Assembly (NCBI GenBank): GCA_022511505.1
Contig: JAFLTK010000239.1
Span: 1 to 17,897 of the forward strand
Direction: 5' to 3'
DNA: 17,897 nt
Source: Muribaculaceae bacterium
GTDB lineage: Bacteria > Bacteroidota > Bacteroidia > Bacteroidales > Muribaculaceae
Below, in pieces: positions 14,442 through 17,897 of this stretch (positions within the stretch are counted from its first letter, which is position 1; each line of letters opens with the position of its first letter). The notes beneath the pieces are model-generated. The model saw only the letters and a list, made by a program, of their open reading frames with translations. It ran no database searches and had not been told where the DNA came from. The translations under genes and the position numbers were made by a program.

Positions 14442-15725
14442 ATGAAGCATTTTGTCTTATTACTATTCGCTCTGTTGCTCTCAGTGCCCGACGTCAATGC
14501 CCGGTTGACATTGGAGCAGTGTCAAGAGCGCGCACGGGAGAATTATCCGGCCATAAAAAGATATGGGCTGATTGAAAAGTCGCTCGAAATTGACCTGAGC
14601 GACATAAACAAGTCGTGGCTTCCGTCGATTACCGCTTACGGCCAGGGAACAGTCCAAAACGTCGTCCCGGCGTTCCCGGCGGCGTTGGAAGACATTCTTG
14701 CCCAAATGGGGCGCGAAGTCCGAGGCATTGGCAAGTTGCAATATAAAATAGGTGTCGATGTCTCACAGACAGTCTGGGACGGTGGTGCGTCTAAGGCTCG
14801 ACGAGAAGCAACCCGCTCTCAGGAGGCGGTGCAGCAGTCGGGACTGGAGGTCGAGCTGTATGCTCTGCGTCAACAAGTTGACAATATCTATTTTGCAATA
14901 CTCCTTGCCGAGGAGCAAATAAAACAATCCAAGCAAACACTCGATTTGCTCAACGCCAACCTTGACCTCCTCAGCGCAATGTTTAAAAACGGAATCGCCA
15001 TGCGCAGTGACGTTGACATGGTACAGGCCCAGGCTCTGACCTTGAAACAGTCTATCAGCCAAGCCCAAAGCGCCGTTAATAGTTATCGCGCTCTGCTTGG
15101 TATATATGTAGGCGAAGATGTCTCAACCCGGGAACTTGCCCTACCGAATGCCGACCTCCCCGCTGAGATGACCTCCGACCGTCCTGAACTCAGATTGTTC
15201 GACAGCCGTCAGAAGGCTCTTGAAACATCGCAATTGATGACAAATGTTTCCCTAATGCCGAAAATCGGTTTTTTCGCCCAGGCCTACTACGGCTATCCCG
15301 GTTTTGACTATTTCAAAAGCATGATGAACCGCGACCTGTCGTTCAACATCCTTGCCGGGTTGCGGGTATCATGGAACATAGACTCCTTTTATAATAAGAA
15401 AAACAAACTTGCCAAAACCGCGCTCGACATTGACAACATCAATATCGAGCGAGAAACATTCCTTTTCAACACCGGGCTTCAAACCGCGAGCCAACTCGAG
15501 GCGTTGCAAGGACTTAGAGAAATGATGCAAGATGATGCTCAGATTATAGCGCTGAGAGGTAACGTCAGAAAAGCAGCCGAGTCTCAACTTCGCAACGGCA
15601 TAATTGACGCTACAGCGTTACTCGCCAAGATTACCGACGAGAACCTCGCTATTCTGACGGCCAAATTCCACGAAATTCAATACATCCAAGAAATCTATAA
15701 AATCAAAAATACACTCAACCGATGA
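14442..15725 (+). CDS. TolC-family outer-membrane efflux protein
   Basis: This is the outer-membrane channel of a tripartite exporter. The 427-residue product has a signal peptide (about 1-20, cleavage near VNA/R) followed by the usual LTLEQCQERARENYPAIK opening of TolC proteins. It has two homologous halves of long amphipathic helices with heptad-like Ala, Gln and Leu content (about 110-190 and 330-425). The motif VDVSQTVWDGGASKARREA before the first long helix matches the family's Y/W-D-G-G segment. The length is normal for Bacteroidetes members. Its stop overlaps the next gene's start by ATGA, pointing to coupled translation with the membrane-fusion protein. Confidence 0.93.
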   Translation: MKHFVLLLFALLLSVPDVNARLTLEQCQERARENYPAIKRYGLIEKSLEIDLSDINKSWLPSITAYGQGTVQNVVPAFPAALEDILAQMGREVRGIGKLQYKIGVDVSQTVWDGGASKARREATRSQEAVQQSGLEVELYALRQQVDNIYFAILLAEEQIKQSKQTLDLLNANLDLLSAMFKNGIAMRSDVDMVQAQALTLKQSISQAQSAVNSYRALLGIYVGEDVSTRELALPNADLPAEMTSDRPELRLFDSRQKALETSQLMTNVSLMPKIGFFAQAYYGYPGFDYFKSMMNRDLSFNILAGLRVSWNIDSFYNKKNKLAKTALDIDNINIERETFLFNTGLQTASQLEALQGLREMMQDDAQIIALRGNVRKAAESQLRNGIIDATALLAKITDENLAILTAKFHEIQYIQEIYKIKNTLNR

Positions 15726-16609
15726 AAAAGATATTCTATTTTGCACTTCTTTCCTGTGTCCTCATCTCGTGCAAGAAGAAAGAAGAATATAATGCAACCG
15801 GCATTTTTGAGGCAACGACAGTAACAGTTTCGGCCGAAACGGCCGGTAATATCGTTTCGATGCCGCTTGTGGAAGGCGACAGCGTGACGCTTGGACAAAA
15901 CATCGCCATGATTGATACAACAATGCTTGCCATTCAATTGAATCAACTGTATAGTCAGCGAAATTCCGCCGAGAGTTCGACTCCCGATATAACAGCCCAA
16001 GCGGCGGCACTAAAAACCCAAATAGCCCACCAGCAACAGGAGGTTGACCGCTTCGGCCGTCTGCTCGAAGACGGAGCGACGACCCGTAAAACCTACGACG
16101 ACGCCGTTGCCTGTCTCAAGACACTTCAAGGTCAACTCGACGCACTACTCTCAACCCTCAACAATAGCAAGAAGACCATCAGCGACAACTCGGAAGCGAT
16201 TACCTATCAAGCTGACCAAATCAAGGAGCAGATTGAAAAATGCCACATCCACGCGCCATTATCGGGCACGATTTTAACCAAACTCGCCGAGCAAGGCGAA
16301 TATGCCGCGCCCGGGAAACCGCTTTACAAAATTGCCGACCTCGATAAGATATACCTCCGCTGTTATTTCACCGCGTCGCAACTCGCCGATATAAAAATCG
16401 GTCAAAAAGTAACCGTCATTGCCGATTTTGGAGGGAATGAGCAATATGAATACCCGGGTATAATCACTTGGATAGCAGAGGAAAGCGAGTTTACACCCAA
16501 GTCTATCCAGACCAACGACTCGCGTGCCAATCTTGTCTATGCCGCCAAGGTTGCCGTGAAAAACGACGGCCGATTGAAAATAGGTCAATATGGCGAGGTG
16601 CGCCTATGA
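15722..16609 (+). CDS. HlyD/YbhG-like membrane-fusion lipoprotein
   Basis: This is the periplasmic adaptor linking an inner-membrane ABC pump to the TolC channel. The 295-residue product has a lipoprotein signal (residues 1-17, LISC with C17, followed by KKKEE), so it is probably anchored by lipid in the inner membrane. An N-terminal half-lipoyl stretch (GNIVSMPLVEGDSVTLGQ) leads into a coiled-coil hairpin (about 75-170, Gln/Leu-rich), then the second lipoyl half (HAPLSGTILTKLAEQGEYA), and a beta-barrel ending TPKSIQTNDSRANLVYAAKV, very like YbhG. An alternative lipobox, LLSC12, lies slightly earlier. It overlaps both neighbours by ATGA. Confidence 0.92.
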   Translation: MKKIFYFALLSCVLISCKKKEEYNATGIFEATTVTVSAETAGNIVSMPLVEGDSVTLGQNIAMIDTTMLAIQLNQLYSQRNSAESSTPDITAQAAALKTQIAHQQQEVDRFGRLLEDGATTRKTYDDAVACLKTLQGQLDALLSTLNNSKKTISDNSEAITYQADQIKEQIEKCHIHAPLSGTILTKLAEQGEYAAPGKPLYKIADLDKIYLRCYFTASQLADIKIGQKVTVIADFGGNEQYEYPGIITWIAEESEFTPKSIQTNDSRANLVYAAKVAVKNDGRLKIGQYGEVRL

Positions 16610-17520
16610 ACAACACAATCGAAATAAACGGCCTCTCGAAAAGTTACGGCAAACTCGTGGCCTTGGATAATGTCTCCCTGTCGATAAACAGTGGGGAGCT
16701 GTTCGGGCTGCTCGGACCCGACGGCGCCGGGAAAACCACCCTTTTCAAGATACTTTCCACATTGCTGACGCCCGATAAAGGCTCTGCGTCAATGTGTGGA
16801 CTCGACGTAGTGAAAGACTATAAAAAGATAAGGTTGCGCATCGGGTATATGCCCGAGAAATTCTCCCTCTATCAAGATATGACCGTCATGGAGAACCTTC
16901 GCTTTTATGCCTCGCTTTTCGGTGTGACGGTTAAAGAGAATTTTGACTTGATAGCACCCATATTCGGGCAACTTGAGAAATTCCCCAACCGTTATGCCGG
17001 AAACCTGTCGGGTGGCATGAAACAGAAACTCGCCCTCAGTTGCGCCCTCATCCATCGCCCCGACATCTTATTACTTGACGAACCGACAACGGGTGTGGAT
17101 GCCGTTTCGCGCGATGAATTTTGGCAGATGCTCGGCGGATTGAGAGAGAAAGGCATCACAATTCTCGTCTCCACTTCCTATATGGACGAGGCAACGCGAT
17201 GTGAACGCCTTGCCATGATTAACAGCGGCCATATTCTCAAAGTCGGCACCCCGGCCGAACTTGTTGCAGGGCTGGATGAGAATCTCTATAATGCCGTGTC
17301 AAAGGATATGTTTAAACTCCTGACAGCACTTAAGAAAATACCCGAAGTGCAGAATTGCTATACTTTTGGGGCAACGCTTCATGTTGTTGGGAATGACGAT
17401 TTTAATGCCGATATAGTGACCGCTAAACTTGTCTCGCAAGGAATTAACGACGCGAAGATTTATCCGGCCAAGGGCGATATCGAGGACTTGTTTATCAAAC
17501 TTATGGAAAGCAATGGATAG
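16606..17520 (+). CDS. ABC transporter ATP-binding protein, first half of a split YbhF-like ATPase
   Basis: This is the nucleotide-binding subunit of an ABC-2-type exporter. The 304-residue product has Walker A GPDGAGKTT (37-45, K43), the Q-loop region reading YMPEKFSLYQDMTVMENL (normally a Gln, here Glu after Pro), signature LSGGMKQK (from L134), Walker B LLLLDEP (D158, E159) and a C-terminal regulatory tail. GPDGAGKTT and YMPxxFxLYxDxTVMENL are typical of the N-terminal ATPase half of E. coli YbhF. I chose the ATG at 16606, which overlaps the adaptor's TGA, rather than the open frame upstream inside that gene. It overlaps the next ATPase gene by 8 bases. Confidence 0.94.
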   Translation: MNNTIEINGLSKSYGKLVALDNVSLSINSGELFGLLGPDGAGKTTLFKILSTLLTPDKGSASMCGLDVVKDYKKIRLRIGYMPEKFSLYQDMTVMENLRFYASLFGVTVKENFDLIAPIFGQLEKFPNRYAGNLSGGMKQKLALSCALIHRPDILLLDEPTTGVDAVSRDEFWQMLGGLREKGITILVSTSYMDEATRCERLAMINSGHILKVGTPAELVAGLDENLYNAVSKDMFKLLTALKKIPEVQNCYTFGATLHVVGNDDFNADIVTAKLVSQGINDAKIYPAKGDIEDLFIKLMESNG

Positions 17521-17897
17521 GCCAAACAATGATATAGTAATTTCAGCGAACGACCTGACAAAATGTTTCGGCTCTTTCACAGCCGTTGACCACATCTCGT
17601 TTGAGGTTAAGAAAGGCGAGATATTCGGTTTCTTGGGTGCGAACGGCGCCGGGAAAACAACGGCTATCCGCATGCTTTGCGGACTCAGTCGACCGTCGGC
17701 AGGCGAGGCTTGGGTAGCCGGCTACAACGTGGCGACGCAGTCTGAGAAAGTCAAGACACGCATCGGCTATATGAGCCAGTCGTTTTCGCTTTACGAGGAA
17801 CTGACAGTAAGTCAGAATATTGAACTGTTTGCCACTATCTACGGCATGTCTAAACAAGCCATAAGGCAGGGAATGGGTCAGATTTTCCAGGCTCTTG
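17513..17897 (+). CDS. Second ABC transporter ATP-binding protein (3' end outside window)
   Basis: A second nucleotide-binding subunit starts at the ATG at 17513 and is open to the window end; 128 codons are visible. Walker A is GANGAGKTT (42-50, K48) and the Q-loop is YMSQSFSLYEELTVSQN, closely like the C-terminal ATPase half of YbhF. The signature and Walker B motifs lie beyond the edge. The 8-base overlap with the previous gene and the matching motifs indicate that YbhF's two fused ATPase domains are encoded here by two genes. Two ABC-2 permeases (YbhS/YbhR type) are expected next. Confidence 0.93.
   Translation, partial: MDRPNNDIVISANDLTKCFGSFTAVDHISFEVKKGEIFGFLGANGAGKTTAIRMLCGLSRPSAGEAWVAGYNVATQSEKVKTRIGYMSQSFSLYEELTVSQNIELFATIYGMSKQAIRQGMGQIFQAL

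Noticed and set aside
16468..16605. Extended N-terminus of the first ABC ATPase
   Set aside because: The extension overlaps the well-conserved end of the membrane-fusion protein; ABC proteins start just before the strand leading to Walker A, which fits 16606.

Overview
The window looks like a chromosomal segment of a Bacteroidales bacterium, possibly of the Muribaculaceae/Prevotella type. The signs are four promoter-like sequences with the Bacteroidetes -7 element TAnnTTTG, three of them with a -33 element 19 bases upstream; starts without Shine-Dalgarno sequences; a surface protein ending in a NLQGIKV-type C-terminal tail; and the combination of mnmE, uvrB, ygiQ, a Tricorn-like S41 peptidase and a TetR-controlled efflux operon. 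The genus is inference; no rRNA or tRNA is present. Most genes are rich in GAC/GCC/CGC codons, but the stretch from about 7.6 to 9.8 kb is clearly AT-rich and stands out as a possible acquired module.

Layout. 1-1120: the 3' part of mnmE (tRNA modification GTPase), which converges on a minus-strand gene for a large secreted protein of unknown function (1336-3369). A strong hairpin lies between them. 3370-3646: a divergent intergenic region with a C9 tract, an inverted repeat and two promoter-like sequences. 3647-7541: uvrB and a YgiQ-family radical SAM gene, overlapping by 17 bases. The uvrB promoter sits so close to its ATG that the mRNA may be leaderless.

7614-9777: an AT-rich two-gene module. 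Two P-loop ATPases, each with a probable C-terminal winged helix, overlap by ATGA. They are expressed from a promoter built into three 16-bp tandem repeats with an inverted-repeat frame. This is the best candidate in the window for an uncharacterised system. No nuclease, transposase or membrane effector accompanies it, so its function is open.

9868-10239: a small exported protein made of exact 37-residue repeats. 10273-13542: a periplasmic Tricorn-like S41 peptidase with beta-propeller, PDZ and protease domains. A 13-bp hairpin follows it.

13734-17897: an efflux operon. A TetR regulator with a canonical promoter and a palindromic operator is followed by a TolC-type outer-membrane channel, a lipoprotein membrane-fusion protein and two ABC ATPases, all separated by 1 base or overlapping by a few. 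The two ATPases look like a split version of the E. coli YbhF double ATPase, so ABC-2 permeases of YbhS/YbhR type are expected just beyond the right edge. The second ATPase is cut by the window end.
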